A stretch of DNA of 64,000 bases from assembly GCF_004310295.1 (NCBI RefSeq), contig NZ_SISB01000006.1:110821-174820 (forward strand), in the 5' to 3' direction. The position numbers and the translations under genes are program-made. A model generated the notes under the pieces. It saw only the letters and a list, made by a program, of their open reading frames with translations. It had not been told where the DNA came from and made no database searches. Source of the stretch: Pseudomonas sp. BGI-2. Its GTDB lineage: Bacteria > Pseudomonadota > Gammaproteobacteria > Pseudomonadales > Pseudomonadaceae. Within the stretch, counting starts at the first letter, position 1; every line of letters starts with the position of its first letter. Below are positions 1 to 7,974 of this stretch, in pieces.

Positions 1-140
1 TTCAGGAGGCGCCCCAGCGGGTGGTCAAGCCAGGCGTAGGCGAATCCCGACACATCGATGGTCGCTCTGCTGCTTCCAAGCGGCTGGAGAAGACCGGTCG
101 TGTTGAGGACGCCGCCGCCGTATTCGCCCAATTCCTTTGA
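1..140 (+). CDS. Partial phage head-region protein, C-terminal 45 residues
   Basis: An open frame enters from the left edge and ends at the TGA at 138-140, 15 bases before the capsid gene. The visible tail ends in SKRLEKTGRVEDAAAVFAQFL-like charged residues. The position immediately upstream of the major capsid protein suggests a scaffold, head-maturation or head-associated protein, but nothing in the short segment proves a family. Confidence 0.55.
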   Translation, partial: QEAPQRVVKPGVGESRHIDGRSAASKRLEKTGRVEDAAAVFAQFL

Positions 141-155
141 TTCAGGAGCGACATC

Positions 156-1079
156 ATGTCCGCACCCAGCAATACATTCCTCACCACTGCCGCGATCGGC
201 AACCGTGAAGACCTGACCGACACCATCTACCGCATTTCCCCGACTGCCACGCCGTTCATCTCGCTGGCCGCCCGGGGCACTGCATCCAACACCCTGCACG
301 AATGGCAGACCCAGGACCTGGCAGCCGCGGTGGCCAACAACGCCCAGGCTGAAGGTGATGACGCTGTCGCCAAGACCGTAACCCCAACTGTTCGCCTGAA
401 CAACCGCACCCAGATCTCGACCAAGACCGTGATCGTGTCCGGCACCCAGCAGGCGATGAACCCTGCCGGCCGCAAGAACGAACTGTCCTACCAGCTCAGC
501 TTGGCCTCGCTGGAGCTGCGCCGCGACATGGAGACTTCCGCTACCCAGCTGGACGTTTCCGCCACCGCACCGCGCCAATCCCGTGGTCTGGTTGGCTGGG
601 TCGTGGACAACGTGAACCGCAACGCCGGCACCCTGGCTTCGTACACCGGCAACACCGGACGTACCAAGGGCACTGCGATTGCGTTCACCGAGGCGCGCCT
701 CAAAGACGTGTTGCAGAAGTGCTTCACGGCTGGCGGTGATCCGGACTCGATCCTGCTGCCGCCTGGTGCCAAGCAGACCTTCTCCACCTTCACCGGTAAC
801 GCCACCCGTTTCGACAAAAGCGAAGATTCCAAGCTGTACGCCTCGGTCGACGTGTACGTGTCGGACTTCGGTGAGTTGAAGGCGATCCCTTCGCGCTTCC
901 AGGATGCGAACGACGTGTTCGTGCTGGAAGCGTCCAAGTGGGCGATCTGCTATCTGCGTCCGTTCAGCACAGAAGAGCTGGCGAAAACCGGTGACGCTGA
1001 GCGGCGCATGCTGAAAGTCGAATGGACTGTTGAAGCCCGTGCGCCCAAGGCGAACGGCGCCATCTACGACGTCCTCTGA
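156..1079 (+). CDS. Major capsid protein, SU10/DUF5309 type
   Basis: A 307-residue protein that builds the icosahedral head. The N-terminal region (FLTTAAIGNREDLTDTIYRI, then PTATPFISLAARG) and the 'RTQISTKTVIVSGTQQAMNPAGR' region are characteristic of the DUF5309/SU10-like capsid family, a HK97-fold group. Length fits the family. The ATG at 156 is preceded by CAGGAGCGACATC, a good ribosome site. It is followed by a strong terminator at 1100-1125, consistent with high separate expression of a capsid gene. No frameshift or unusual composition is seen. Confidence 0.9.
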   Translation: MSAPSNTFLTTAAIGNREDLTDTIYRISPTATPFISLAARGTASNTLHEWQTQDLAAAVANNAQAEGDDAVAKTVTPTVRLNNRTQISTKTVIVSGTQQAMNPAGRKNELSYQLSLASLELRRDMETSATQLDVSATAPRQSRGLVGWVVDNVNRNAGTLASYTGNTGRTKGTAIAFTEARLKDVLQKCFTAGGDPDSILLPPGAKQTFSTFTGNATRFDKSEDSKLYASVDVYVSDFGELKAIPSRFQDANDVFVLEASKWAICYLRPFSTEELAKTGDAERRMLKVEWTVEARAPKANGAIYDVL

Positions 1080-1099
1080 TCCTGACGGCAATCACCCAA

Positions 1100-1125
1100 G
1101 GGGAGCTTCGGCTCCCCTTTTCTTT
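1100..1125 (+). terminator. Rho-independent terminator after capsid gene
   Basis: GGGGAGC-TTCG-GCTCCCC stem-loop followed by TTTTCTTT. Confidence 0.9.
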
Positions 1126-1139
1126 GAGGAGAGTTTGAT

Positions 1140-1562
1140 ATGCCAATGATCAGACAGAATGCCGACAGTTCGCTCGGCATCGAGGGAAAGGACGGCGGCG
1201 AAGGTGGATTCATCCCCGCCACGCTGCCGTACATCGCAACGACCGTCGACTGCACCATCTTCACGGCTGGCCGCCCTTACGTCGTCAAGGCCATTCGTGG
1301 CCGTGTTGATGTAGCTGGTACCGGTGGCGCTTGCACGGCAACCATCCGCAAGGTGGCAAGCGGTACCGCCATCACCTCGGGTACGGCGTTGCACACCGAC
1401 AGCTTCAACCTGGTGGGCACCGTCAACACCCAGCAAGCCCTGACGCTCTCGACCGCTGCCAGCGACCTGCTGTTGGCTGCTGGTGATTCGATCTGCTACG
1501 ACCTGACCGGTACCGCGACATCAGCCGTCGGCACCATCAGCGTGACTCTCAACCCGGCCTGA
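1140..1562 (+). CDS. Small virion-associated protein, possible head decoration
   Basis: A 140-residue protein directly after the capsid gene and isolated by terminators on both sides. It is Gly/Thr/Ala-rich and beta-strand-like in composition, with pattern YVVKAIRGRVDVAGTGG and a C-terminal ISVTLNPA. Its start has GAGGAGAGTTTGATATG. Position between capsid and adaptor and the beta-rich composition fit a decoration or head-completion protein. I do not recognise a named family; function is inferred from position only. Confidence 0.7.
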   Translation: MPMIRQNADSSLGIEGKDGGEGGFIPATLPYIATTVDCTIFTAGRPYVVKAIRGRVDVAGTGGACTATIRKVASGTAITSGTALHTDSFNLVGTVNTQQALTLSTAASDLLLAAGDSICYDLTGTATSAVGTISVTLNPA

Positions 1563-1566
1563 TCTA

Positions 1567-1592
1567 ACGCCCCGCTTGGGGCGTTTTTCTTT
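1567..1592 (+). terminator. Rho-independent terminator
   Basis: ACGCCCC-GCTT-GGGGCGT hairpin followed by TTTTCTTT. Confidence 0.9.
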
Positions 1593-1604
1593 GGAGCCTC
1601 GCCC

Positions 1605-1937
1605 ATGAGCAATACCTTCGAGAACGCCATGACGGTGGTTGTGACTGGCGTAGCTATGACTACGTCGGCCGTCTCGGCCAACGCCACGATCCCGCTTGAT
1701 TCGAGCGGCAATGTGCCGAAATACATCCGCATCAGTGCCAGCGCATCGTCCTTTGTGCGCATAGGCAACGGCACGCCGGTTGCGGTGGCCACTGACCTGC
1801 TGGTCCAGCCCGGCGATGCCGTCATCCTGGCCACTTGCGGCTACACCAAGGTCGCGGCGATTTGGGTGTCTGCTGCTGGCGGCGCCGTGTTTTCCGGCGC
1901 CGGTTCCGTACAGGTTTCTGCGCTGGAGAATGCGTGA
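1605..1937 (+). CDS. Small phage structural-region protein
   Basis: A 110-residue protein starting MSNTFENAMTVVVTG, rich in Ala/Ser/Val/Thr and without membrane segment. It has a GGAG site 9 bases upstream. The TGA overlaps the ATG of the next gene by one base (GTGATGC), so the two are translationally coupled. Composition resembles small beta-rich virion proteins. Family not recognised; it may be a second head decoration or fibre-like protein. Confidence 0.7.
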   Translation: MSNTFENAMTVVVTGVAMTTSAVSANATIPLDSSGNVPKYIRISASASSFVRIGNGTPVAVATDLLVQPGDAVILATCGYTKVAAIWVSAAGGAVFSGAGSVQVSALENA

Positions 1938-2227
1938 TGCTCGACCTCGAAACGAAGTTCCATTTCCACGACGATGGAAAAATGACGGTCCAGCGCACGC
2001 AGGACTGCACGCCTATCGCCGAGCACACCAAGAACCTGCACAACGCGGGGATGCATGGTGGGTCGGAAATGAAACACGCGGCCAAAATCCCGTTCGTGAT
2101 CATCGAGGACTACTGCAACAAGCACGACATCACCTTTCACGAGTGCATGGCCAACAAGGAGCACATGCGCCGGATGCTCAACGACCCGGATCTGTCCGTG
2201 TTCCGTATCTGGAAGGGCAAGGTATGA
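1937..2227 (+). CDS. Conserved small phage protein, 96 residues
   Basis: The start is ATG at 1937, overlapping the previous stop; a longer frame upstream lies inside the preceding gene and is not expected to be used. The protein (MLDLETKFHFHDDGKMTVQRT...) is soluble and polar with several His, Asp and Lys residues and ends in FRIWKGKV. Its stop overlaps the next ATG (GTATGAGC). It lies between head and adaptor genes, so a head-tail joining or assembly role is likely. No motif identifies a function. Confidence 0.75.
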   Translation: MLDLETKFHFHDDGKMTVQRTQDCTPIAEHTKNLHNAGMHGGSEMKHAAKIPFVIIEDYCNKHDITFHECMANKEHMRRMLNDPDLSVFRIWKGKV

Positions 2228-2829
2228 GCATCACCAACTACTCGGAATTGCAGGCGTCCGTGGCGTCCTGGCTCAACCGCGGCGATCTGACGGCGAACAT
2301 CACCGACTTCATCACCCTGGCCGAGGCTCAGCTCAACACTGACCTGAAAGCCCGGGCGATGGATGCCAAGACCACACTGCCTACGGTCGTCGGCGTCAGC
2401 ACTGTCGCGCTGCCTTCGGACATGCTCGGCATGCGCCGCCTTCAGGTGGTGGGCACCTACAACCAGCCGCTGTCCTACCGTTCGCCGGATGAGCTGAGCA
2501 TTGATTTTGCAGCCAACACTTCCGGCCAGCCTGTGGTGTTCACGGTTGTTGGTGGCAATGCCGAGCTGGCGCCGATCCCGGACGCGGTGTACTCACTGGA
2601 GCTGACCTATCAGCAGAAAATACCAGCGCTCTCGGTGGCGGCCCCAACTAATTGGCTGTTGACCAACTGGCCGAATGCCTACCTGTACGCCGCTTTACTC
2701 GCGGCCACGCCGTTCATCATGAATGACGCGCGCCTTCCGGTCTGGGGACAGCTCTATGCACAGGCCGTTGACGGCATAAATAACGTCGACTGGTACAGCG
2801 GTTCAACCATGAAGGTGCGCGCACGATGA
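2224..2829 (+). CDS. Head-tail adaptor protein (SU10 adaptor-like)
   Basis: A 201-residue protein beginning MSITNYSELQASVASWLNR, with LAEAQLNTDL just after, the typical opening of phage adaptor proteins of the SU10/gp6-like group. Such proteins ring the portal and connect it to the tail nozzle. The start at 2224 overlaps the preceding stop; an upstream open extension is inside the neighbouring genes. The stop overlaps the next ATG by four bases. Length is normal for the family. Confidence 0.85.
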   Translation: MSITNYSELQASVASWLNRGDLTANITDFITLAEAQLNTDLKARAMDAKTTLPTVVGVSTVALPSDMLGMRRLQVVGTYNQPLSYRSPDELSIDFAANTSGQPVVFTVVGGNAELAPIPDAVYSLELTYQQKIPALSVAAPTNWLLTNWPNAYLYAALLAATPFIMNDARLPVWGQLYAQAVDGINNVDWYSGSTMKVRAR

Positions 2830-4271
2830 TTCCGCTGATGGGGTTTGCGCCAGATGCCGACATTACCGCGCCCGGCATTCTCACCGGCTGCACGAACATG
2901 ATTCCGTACCAGAACGGCATGGAGGGCGCACCAGAACCAGTAACGCCAGCGGCAACGCCTGCGCTTGCGGCGGCCTGCATCGGCGCCGCTGTAGTGGCGA
3001 AGCTGGACGATACGCGGCGGATCATCGCTGGTACCACCACCAAACTGTATGAACTGTCTGCGGGGGTCTGGTCTGACGTTTCCCGGGCTGCCGCCTATAC
3101 CGGCGGCGTTGATACGCGTTGGTCCATCACTCAGTTTGGTGACGCCACACTCTGCGCGAACCGGTCTGACGTGATTCAGCGTTCAACGGGAGCTGCGTTC
3201 GCCGATGTTGCCACTGCACCCAAGGCTGAGATCTTGTTCACAGTTGGCGCCTTTGTGATGGCGCTCAACACCAACGACGGGGCGGAAAAGCCGGATGGCT
3301 GGCATTGCTGCGCCGCCTTTGATGATACGTCGTGGACCCCAAGCTTAGCGACTCAGGCCACGTCTGGGCGGCTTGTGGCCACTGCTGGTCGACTGACTGC
3401 GGGAATGCGCCTGGGCGAGTACGCCATCGCCTACAAGGCCAAATCCATCTATCTCGGTCAGTATGTTGGGGCTCCGATTGTCTGGAACTTTATTCAAGTC
3501 CCGGGCGGGGAAGCGGGCTGTATCGGTAAGGATGCGATCTGCGACATCGGCGGCGCGCACTTCTTCGTCGGTGACGACAATCTGTGGATTTTCGACGGAA
3601 CCCGGCCCATTCCGGTAGCTGAAGGGTATGTGCGCCAGTTCTTTTACGACAACTCGAACCCGGCCTACCGTTACAAAACGATTTGCGTGTTCGACCGGCA
3701 GAAGAACCTAGTGTGGGTGTTCTACCCGTCACTCGGCGCCACCTCGCCCGATTCAGCCATCGTTTACCACATCATCGCGAAGAAGTGGGGAGTGGCGAAC
3801 CGGAGCATTGAGGCGGCTCTTAACTACATTTCTAACGGCGTGACGATCGATGGACTGTCGGCCATCTCGGCCACCATCGATGGCCTGTCGGCCTATTCGT
3901 TTGACTCCCAGTTTTGGCTGGCTGGCGGCAGGTCGATGTCGATCTTCAACACGTCGCACCAGCTGCAATCCATGACAGGTGTATCGGTTTCCAGCTCGAT
4001 GACGACAGGGGAGGTCGGTGATGACTATGCCGTCACCTGCCTCGGCCCGATTCGTTTTCGCTATGCCGTGGCTCCAGTTTCCGCCTCCGCGCAGACCTTT
4101 ATTCAGCAGAATTCCGGTGTCGGCTTCACGGGTGGCGCAACCGGTGCGGTTCTGGATGGCAAGTTTGATCTGCGGCAGTCCGCCCGCTGGCATAAGGCGA
4201 CGTTCAATTTCACAGGGCCGGTGAGGATCACGCACATGGATGCAGCCCTTGTAGCGAACGGTGGGCGCTGA
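2826..4271 (+). CDS. Putative tail hub / DNA-stabilisation-like protein
   Basis: A 481-residue protein following the adaptor, the usual place for the tail nozzle or P22 gp10-like packaged-DNA stabilisation protein. It has repeated short beta motifs (GTTTKLYELS, DNLWIFDG, QKNLVWVFYP, AIVYHIIAKKWGV) resembling blades of a beta-propeller, as known for gp10-like hubs. A local duplication 'TIDGLSA' occurs at about residues 338-352. Assignment rests on position and this repeat pattern. A tail tube or generic virion protein is the alternative. Confidence 0.65.
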   Translation: MIPLMGFAPDADITAPGILTGCTNMIPYQNGMEGAPEPVTPAATPALAAACIGAAVVAKLDDTRRIIAGTTTKLYELSAGVWSDVSRAAAYTGGVDTRWSITQFGDATLCANRSDVIQRSTGAAFADVATAPKAEILFTVGAFVMALNTNDGAEKPDGWHCCAAFDDTSWTPSLATQATSGRLVATAGRLTAGMRLGEYAIAYKAKSIYLGQYVGAPIVWNFIQVPGGEAGCIGKDAICDIGGAHFFVGDDNLWIFDGTRPIPVAEGYVRQFFYDNSNPAYRYKTICVFDRQKNLVWVFYPSLGATSPDSAIVYHIIAKKWGVANRSIEAALNYISNGVTIDGLSAISATIDGLSAYSFDSQFWLAGGRSMSIFNTSHQLQSMTGVSVSSSMTTGEVGDDYAVTCLGPIRFRYAVAPVSASAQTFIQQNSGVGFTGGATGAVLDGKFDLRQSARWHKATFNFTGPVRITHMDAALVANGGR

Positions 4272-4274
4272 GCC

Positions 4275-4568
4275 ATGAAGACGAACACCACGCCGCGAGT
4301 CGGCACCAATGATCCGGTCCTACAGCGCGAGCTGCGCGAGCACGCCACCCAGATCAATCTGATCTCCGAGGGGCGCATCGCCGGGTTCTACACCGCGCTC
4401 ACGGCGGCACCAACCAGTGGTGCCTGGATGCAGGGCGATTCCGTAAAAAACTCAACGCCCTCAGAGCTTGGCGCCGCCGCCTCCAAGTACGTCATCGAGG
4501 GCTGGGTCTGTGTCGTCTCCGGAACCCCAGGCACCTGGGTCCAAAAACGCTGCCTGACGGGTAACTGA
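4275..4568 (+). CDS. Small phage virion-region protein
   Basis: A 97-residue protein (MKTNTTPRVGTNDPVLQREL...). The first half is polar with a predicted helix (DPVLQRELREHATQINLISEG). The second half carries a GAWMQGDSVKNSTPSE segment followed by two beta strands (YVIEGWVCVVSG), like the small beta domains attached to tail fibres. The stop TGA overlaps the ATG of the next gene. A role as tail-spike anchor or needle accessory is inference only. Confidence 0.65.
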   Translation: MKTNTTPRVGTNDPVLQRELREHATQINLISEGRIAGFYTALTAAPTSGAWMQGDSVKNSTPSELGAAASKYVIEGWVCVVSGTPGTWVQKRCLTGN

Positions 4569-4978
4569 TGAACAAACTGATCATGGTGCCAACGACGCAT
4601 ATCGACGTGGCCTGGAAAGAGGGCGCCCACAACCTCGCCTTGGCCTGCGCCACCTCGGGCGGTGAGATCACCGGGGACCAGCTGAAAATGATGCTCAGCC
4701 GTGGCGAACGAACGCTGGTCCGTCTCGATCGGGCCGGGCACATCGCTGGATGGGGCGTCGTGGGTGTCGAGCAACTTCCCAACTGCCGCGTGCTGTACGT
4801 CTATGAGTTGTACGCGCCGCATGGCCATTTTGAAGAGTTTTGTGATGAGTTGGGCGTCATGGCCAAGTCGCTCGGCTGTTTGCGTCTGCGCTGTGCAGCA
4901 GCACCCGCTCAAGCCCGTCTCTACCGGCAGCGCTGTGGATTCGCGCCGGTCTACCAAGTCCTGGAGGTCGAACTGTGA
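4568..4978 (+). CDS. GNAT-like phage protein
   Basis: A 136-residue protein whose second half has the GNAT acyltransferase layout: central strand CRVLYVYELYAPHG, then helix FEEFCDELGVMAKSLGC, strand LRLRCAAAP, then AQARLYRQRCGFAPVYQVLEVEL. The last part matches the 'A..LY...GF' signature common at the acetyl-CoA-binding end. The canonical R/Q-x-x-G-x-G/A loop is not clear, so enzymatic activity is uncertain. GNAT-like proteins of this size are found among podovirus virion genes. It overlaps the following start by four bases. Confidence 0.6.
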   Translation: MNKLIMVPTTHIDVAWKEGAHNLALACATSGGEITGDQLKMMLSRGERTLVRLDRAGHIAGWGVVGVEQLPNCRVLYVYELYAPHGHFEEFCDELGVMAKSLGCLRLRCAAAPAQARLYRQRCGFAPVYQVLEVEL

Positions 4979-6027
4979 ATATTGAAGCCCTGCACGAACA
5001 GCTCAGCGCAGAGTTCGGCGGCCCAGCCATTGGCGCGCTGCCGGCCTTTATTGGCGATGTGATTCGCCCGCATAAGGGTGGTGGTGGCCAGTCCAGCTCT
5101 ACCACGCAATCCATCCCTGAAGAGTTGAAGCCGCTGGCCGCTGCATATGGCAACAAGGCCATGCAGCTGTCCAACACGCCATACCAATCCTACGGCGGAC
5201 AGCAAGTCGCTGACATGAATTGGGCTCAAAACGCCGGGGCTGGCGCGGTTTATAACCGTGCATTCGGTGGAGACTCGCTATTTAATTCAGCCAAGGGATC
5301 TATGCAGGGTGCACTGGATAGCGGCAATGCGGCGACCTCCAACCCTTACGGCTACTCGGCCGGGGTAGGGTCGGCAGCGCCGGCCAACAACGGCGGCACC
5401 AACCAGTACGCCGGGGCCAATCCATACCTACAGCAGAATATTGACGCCGCGATGGGCGACATCACGCGCAACTACAATGACGCTGTCGCCCCAGGCCTGA
5501 CGACTCAGATGGTCGGTTCTGGCTCGTTTGGCAACACGGGCGCACAGGCTTCGACGACCAACGCGCTCAACGACCTGACCAAGAACATGGCCAACACCGC
5601 TTCTGGCATGCGCATGCAGGATTACACCTCGCAACAGGGCCTGGCTGAGAACCAGATCAATCGCAACATGCAGACCAGCCAGTACAACACCGGCCTGGCC
5701 GATTCGGCGCTGGGTCGCAGCCAGCAGAACAACCAGTTCAATTCGAGCATGGGCAACGACTACGCATCGCGCAATGACCAAATGAAGTCCCAGTACATGA
5801 ACCTTGCCCCGGCGTATGCAAACCAGGCTTACACGGACGCCGACCAATTGTCCAAGGTTGGCCAGCAGTGGCAAGACAACGCACAGCAAAATCTGGACGC
5901 TCAATACCAAAGCTGGAGCGATGCACAGAACGACCCGTACAAGAAGCTGGCGGCCATGTCTGGCGTGTTTGGCTCCGGTTTGGGCAATACCTCAGCGACA
6001 AAGACTTCGGGCGGGGGTGGTAAATGA
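4975..6027 (+). CDS. Putative internal virion / ejection protein
   Basis: A 350-residue protein, very rich in Asn, Gln, Ser, Ala, Gly and Tyr, with many repeated 'NQ/QN' and 'NNQFNSSMGN'-like segments and a Gly-rich C terminus (SGGGGK). The N-terminal 35 residues are more ordinary. Low hydrophobicity and Asn/Gln richness are usual in podovirus ejection proteins that form the channel through the cell envelope. Start and stop overlap both neighbours (GTGAATATTG; AATGAG), so it belongs to one translationally coupled set with the next three genes. Confidence 0.65.
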   Translation: MNIEALHEQLSAEFGGPAIGALPAFIGDVIRPHKGGGGQSSSTTQSIPEELKPLAAAYGNKAMQLSNTPYQSYGGQQVADMNWAQNAGAGAVYNRAFGGDSLFNSAKGSMQGALDSGNAATSNPYGYSAGVGSAAPANNGGTNQYAGANPYLQQNIDAAMGDITRNYNDAVAPGLTTQMVGSGSFGNTGAQASTTNALNDLTKNMANTASGMRMQDYTSQQGLAENQINRNMQTSQYNTGLADSALGRSQQNNQFNSSMGNDYASRNDQMKSQYMNLAPAYANQAYTDADQLSKVGQQWQDNAQQNLDAQYQSWSDAQNDPYKKLAAMSGVFGSGLGNTSATKTSGGGGK

Positions 6028-6734
6028 GTTTCTTCGGTGATGTGGGCAGCTTCGAACTGTTCAACTTGGGTGCGATGGGGAATCAGGTCAAGGACAACCC
6101 GGCGCGACTGCTCTACGGATCGGCCGACCCGTTTTCAACTGGCATGTGGAACAAGGTGCTGGGCACCAACGACAAGCCACTGGTGGACCAGTGGGGTGGC
6201 GCCGCACCGCAACGTTACGAAGAGGCTCAGGACGCGGGGATCAATACCGGCCCCGGCAAGACCATGCACGCCATCGCCAAGACCATCGCCTCGATCTATG
6301 CGGGCGGCGCGGCAGGCGGGCTGCTGAGTGGTGGTGCTGGCGCGGCAGGCGGCGCTGGGACTGCCGGTGCGACCGGTGCGCCAGCGACTACTGCGGGTTA
6401 CGGGCTCGGACAGCCGGCGGTCACTGGCACCATGGGCAATGCTGCCTATGCGGGCGGCAACGCATCACCCGGGCTGCTCAGCTCAATGGGCACCAGCTTG
6501 TCGAACTTCAACACGCAGGCCAAACCTTACATGGACGCGGCCAGCTACGGACAGAAGGCCTACGGGCTGCTCTCCCCGCAAGGCCAGCAACAGCCTATGT
6601 CTGGTCAGCAGGCCGTGCAGCAGTCCAACAGCGGCCCACAGACCTTGGCCCAACTGGCTCAGGGTCAGCCTAACCCGCTGATTGCCCAGCGTCAGCAACA
6701 AGCACAGCAACGCCGCGCGCAGAGAGGGTACTGA
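6024..6734 (+). CDS. Gly/Ala-rich ejection-type protein
   Basis: A 236-residue protein with a polar N-terminal 80 residues. A Gly/Ala-rich stretch (about residues 91-125, GGAAGGLLSGGAGAAGG) could insert in a membrane, and the C terminus is Gln/Arg-rich (QRQQQAQQRRAQRGY). A hydrophobic glycine-zipper-like centre plus basic tail is common in small podovirus ejection proteins. Family not named; role inferred from coupling to the flanking virion genes. Confidence 0.65.
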   Translation: MSFFGDVGSFELFNLGAMGNQVKDNPARLLYGSADPFSTGMWNKVLGTNDKPLVDQWGGAAPQRYEEAQDAGINTGPGKTMHAIAKTIASIYAGGAAGGLLSGGAGAAGGAGTAGATGAPATTAGYGLGQPAVTGTMGNAAYAGGNASPGLLSSMGTSLSNFNTQAKPYMDAASYGQKAYGLLSPQGQQQPMSGQQAVQQSNSGPQTLAQLAQGQPNPLIAQRQQQAQQRRAQRGY

Positions 6735-6735
6735 A

Positions 6736-7971
6736 ATGCCTGACATGAATGGGCTTCTCGACTTTGCGCAATCTCCCGCAGGTCAAGGCTTGTTGGCCGC
6801 TGCATTTGGCGGGCTGGCTACGGCCGGACGCGGCGGTCCGATCAACACCATAGGTGCGGCCGGCCTGTCCGGGATCGCCGGTTATTCGGCGGCGAGTGCT
6901 AACTCGCTGAAGAATCAGCAATTCAAGCTGAAACAAAATCAGATGGAGCAATTGCCAGGCCTGTATTCGACCGATGATGCAGGGAATACACAATTTGACT
7001 TCAAGCGCGGTGCGGCGCTCGGACTGCCCGCAAAGGACATGCTCATCCTTTCCCAGCTGCCAAATGCCTCCAGGGCAAAGGTGGCGCGCACAGTTGATGT
7101 TCCCAGTGCAGACGGCGGCAAGCAAACCATGCAGTACGACGAATACGGTCGTCCGGTGGGTCAGGCTATTGCCTCCTACGTCGCGCCGCAGCTGGTTGAT
7201 CTTGGTGGCTCGAAGCAGTTTGCCACGCCGAATGCTGGCCAGAGCTTTGCCATGAGCATGTCGCCTGGCGAGCGGGCGGCAGATGCCCGGGGCTGGGCGG
7301 GCGTCGCTAATCAGCGGGAACAGAATGCCACGCTGAAGGACGCCAACAATGTCCAGCGAGAGGCTGGGCGTATCCAGATCATTAGCGGTCCTGACGGCAA
7401 CAGTTATCGGGTCGACAAGGGGACCGGCCAAGTGTCACCCATTGTTACGCAGGCGGGCACGCCGTTTCAGGACGGCGCGTCCTCCAAGCTCACTGAGTCG
7501 GAAGGCAAGAGCACGCTGTACCTGAGCCAAATGACCGGTGCCCAAAACGTCCTTGATAAAGTTGGCGGGTCGGCTTCGCCTGCACGCGTAGCACTTGCCC
7601 GCAGCCCGTATACCAACGCGCTTGCTGGCGAAGCCGGACAGAAGATCGCCCAGGCACAAGAGCAGTGGGCTGAGGGCTTCTTGCGCGCCAAGACGGGAGC
7701 GGCATCCACGCCGGTAGAGATGGCCAATAACCTGCGCACTTTTTTCCCGGTGGTAGGCGACAGCGAGGCGGTGATCAAGCAAAAGACGCTCGCCCGTGAA
7801 CAGGCAATTAGGGATATGGCGATACCTGCGGGACGTGGCGCGGAAAAAGTCACGCCGCGCACTGCGCAACCGCAACCGCAACCGCCTATGGCTATACCGA
7901 AAGCTGGCGCATTCGCCGATCCAGGAAAAGAAGCCCGTTACCAAGAATTCAAACGGCGTCAGGGGCAATAA
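6736..7971 (+). CDS. Putative internal virion protein, 411 residues
   Basis: The chosen ATG at 6736 follows the previous stop by one base; a longer frame to 6682 lies inside the upstream gene. The N terminus (MPDMNGLLDFAQSPAGQGLLAAAFGGLATAGRG) is an amphipathic/Gly-rich region, followed by a long polar helical body (NQQFKLKQNQMEQLP) and a Pro/Gln-rich tail near residue 380. This layout is common in virion proteins delivered with phage DNA. No enzyme motif is visible. Confidence 0.65.
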   Translation: MPDMNGLLDFAQSPAGQGLLAAAFGGLATAGRGGPINTIGAAGLSGIAGYSAASANSLKNQQFKLKQNQMEQLPGLYSTDDAGNTQFDFKRGAALGLPAKDMLILSQLPNASRAKVARTVDVPSADGGKQTMQYDEYGRPVGQAIASYVAPQLVDLGGSKQFATPNAGQSFAMSMSPGERAADARGWAGVANQREQNATLKDANNVQREAGRIQIISGPDGNSYRVDKGTGQVSPIVTQAGTPFQDGASSKLTESEGKSTLYLSQMTGAQNVLDKVGGSASPARVALARSPYTNALAGEAGQKIAQAQEQWAEGFLRAKTGAASTPVEMANNLRTFFPVVGDSEAVIKQKTLAREQAIRDMAIPAGRGAEKVTPRTAQPQPQPPMAIPKAGAFADPGKEARYQEFKRRQGQ

Positions 7972-7974
7972 ACC